NCBI GenBank assembly: GCA_946479855.1
Contig: CAMLHL010000019.1
Span: 1-42,573, forward strand
Source: an uncultured Pseudomonadota bacterium
GTDB lineage: Bacteria; Pseudomonadota; Gammaproteobacteria; Burkholderiales; Rhodocyclaceae
Direction: 5' to 3'
DNA length: 42,573 bases
Shown here: in pieces, positions 42,464 through 42,573 of the stretch
Layout: each line of letters starts with the position of its first letter
Numbering within the stretch: position 1 is the stretch's first letter
Notes under the pieces: model-generated
What the model was told of the DNA's origin: nothing
Databases searched by the model: none
Seen by the model: only the letters and a program-made list of their open reading frames with translations
Made by a program: the position numbers and the translations under genes

Positions 42464-42573
42464 TCAGGCCTTGATCTTGAAACCGTCGGCGTACTTCGCC
42501 GGCTCCTTGCCGTCCCAAACCACGCCGTCGATCAGCTTGTGGCTGCGCATCTCGCTCTTGGGCAGCGCGACGC
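42464..42573 (-). CDS. nrtA: Nitrate ABC transporter substrate-binding protein, 3' end only
   Basis: The last 35 codons of a gene running off the window edge: the frame reads VALPKSEMRSHKLIDGVVWDGKEPAKYADGFKIKA and ends at TGA. The DG-x-WDGKEPAKYA pattern is like the C-terminus of NrtA nitrate-binding proteins. The gene lies upstream of nrtB in the same operon, the usual place for the binding protein. Nothing more can be said from the fragment. Confidence 0.7.
   Translation of the reverse strand, partial: VALPKSEMRSHKLIDGVVWDGKEPAKYADGFKIKA

Noticed and set aside
40525..42474. A 649-codon open frame on the plus strand
   Set aside because: Antisense to nrtD and nrtB; composition is Asp/Gln/Gly-rich with no domain, a shadow of the real genes.
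1..42573. CRISPR array, IS element or rRNA operon
   Set aside because: No regularly spaced repeats with unique spacers, no DDE transposase or terminal inverted repeats, and no rRNA sequence were seen.

Overview
The window looks like a chromosomal segment of a GC-rich betaproteobacterium, most likely a Rhodocyclales member of the Dechloromonas/Azonexus type. The evidence is the core gene set and order (leuC-leuD-leuB-asd, bamC-dapA, accA-tilS, nitrate uptake beside NarX/NarL), the tRNA genes and the protein sequences. This placement is an inference from family resemblance; no search was run.

Layout. Positions 1-9.5 kb are housekeeping genes, nearly all on the minus strand: a leucine and aspartate-family operon (leuC, an entericidin-like lipoprotein, leuD, leuB, asd), an MFS transporter, a DUF465 protein, aroC, a CBS-domain protein and a small HTH regulator. 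At 9.5-11.7 kb lie a radical SAM protein, queD, a patatin-like phospholipase preceded by a short translationally coupled leader ORF, and a lone HicB-like protein.

From 11,808 to 21,807 a roughly 9.9-kb integrative element sits in a tRNA-Ser(UGA) gene. It is bounded by a perfect 56-bp direct repeat of the tRNA 3' part. It carries a P4-type tyrosine integrase, a structured RNA region resembling P4 CI/C4 antisense RNA, an AlpA-like HTH protein, a primase-polymerase/helicase fusion, an iteron-like repeat field, small phage-like genes and a more AT-rich cargo end. The cargo is a secreted protein, an XRE regulator with a palindromic operator, a CoiA-like nuclease and a membrane-anchored protein. 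Matching repeat pairs with 11-bp period lie just inside both ends and are probable recombinase or excisionase sites. The cargo block is the best candidate for an undescribed, perhaps defensive, system.

From 21.8 to 42.6 kb the core genome resumes: tRNA-Ser, a BI-1/YccA membrane protein, rlmD, a small Ala/Pro-rich lipoprotein, an apparently orphan glycine-riboswitch-like RNA, then bamC, dapA, tilS, accA, an AlkA-type glycosylase, two HDOD signalling proteins flanking a metallo-beta-lactamase-fold hydrolase, an MFS transporter with a coupled 44-residue membrane peptide, the ABC-F protein Uup, tRNA-Arg(CCU) and a spermidine-synthase-like protein. The window ends in a nitrate block: NarL and NarX, then nrtD, nrtB and the end of nrtA.
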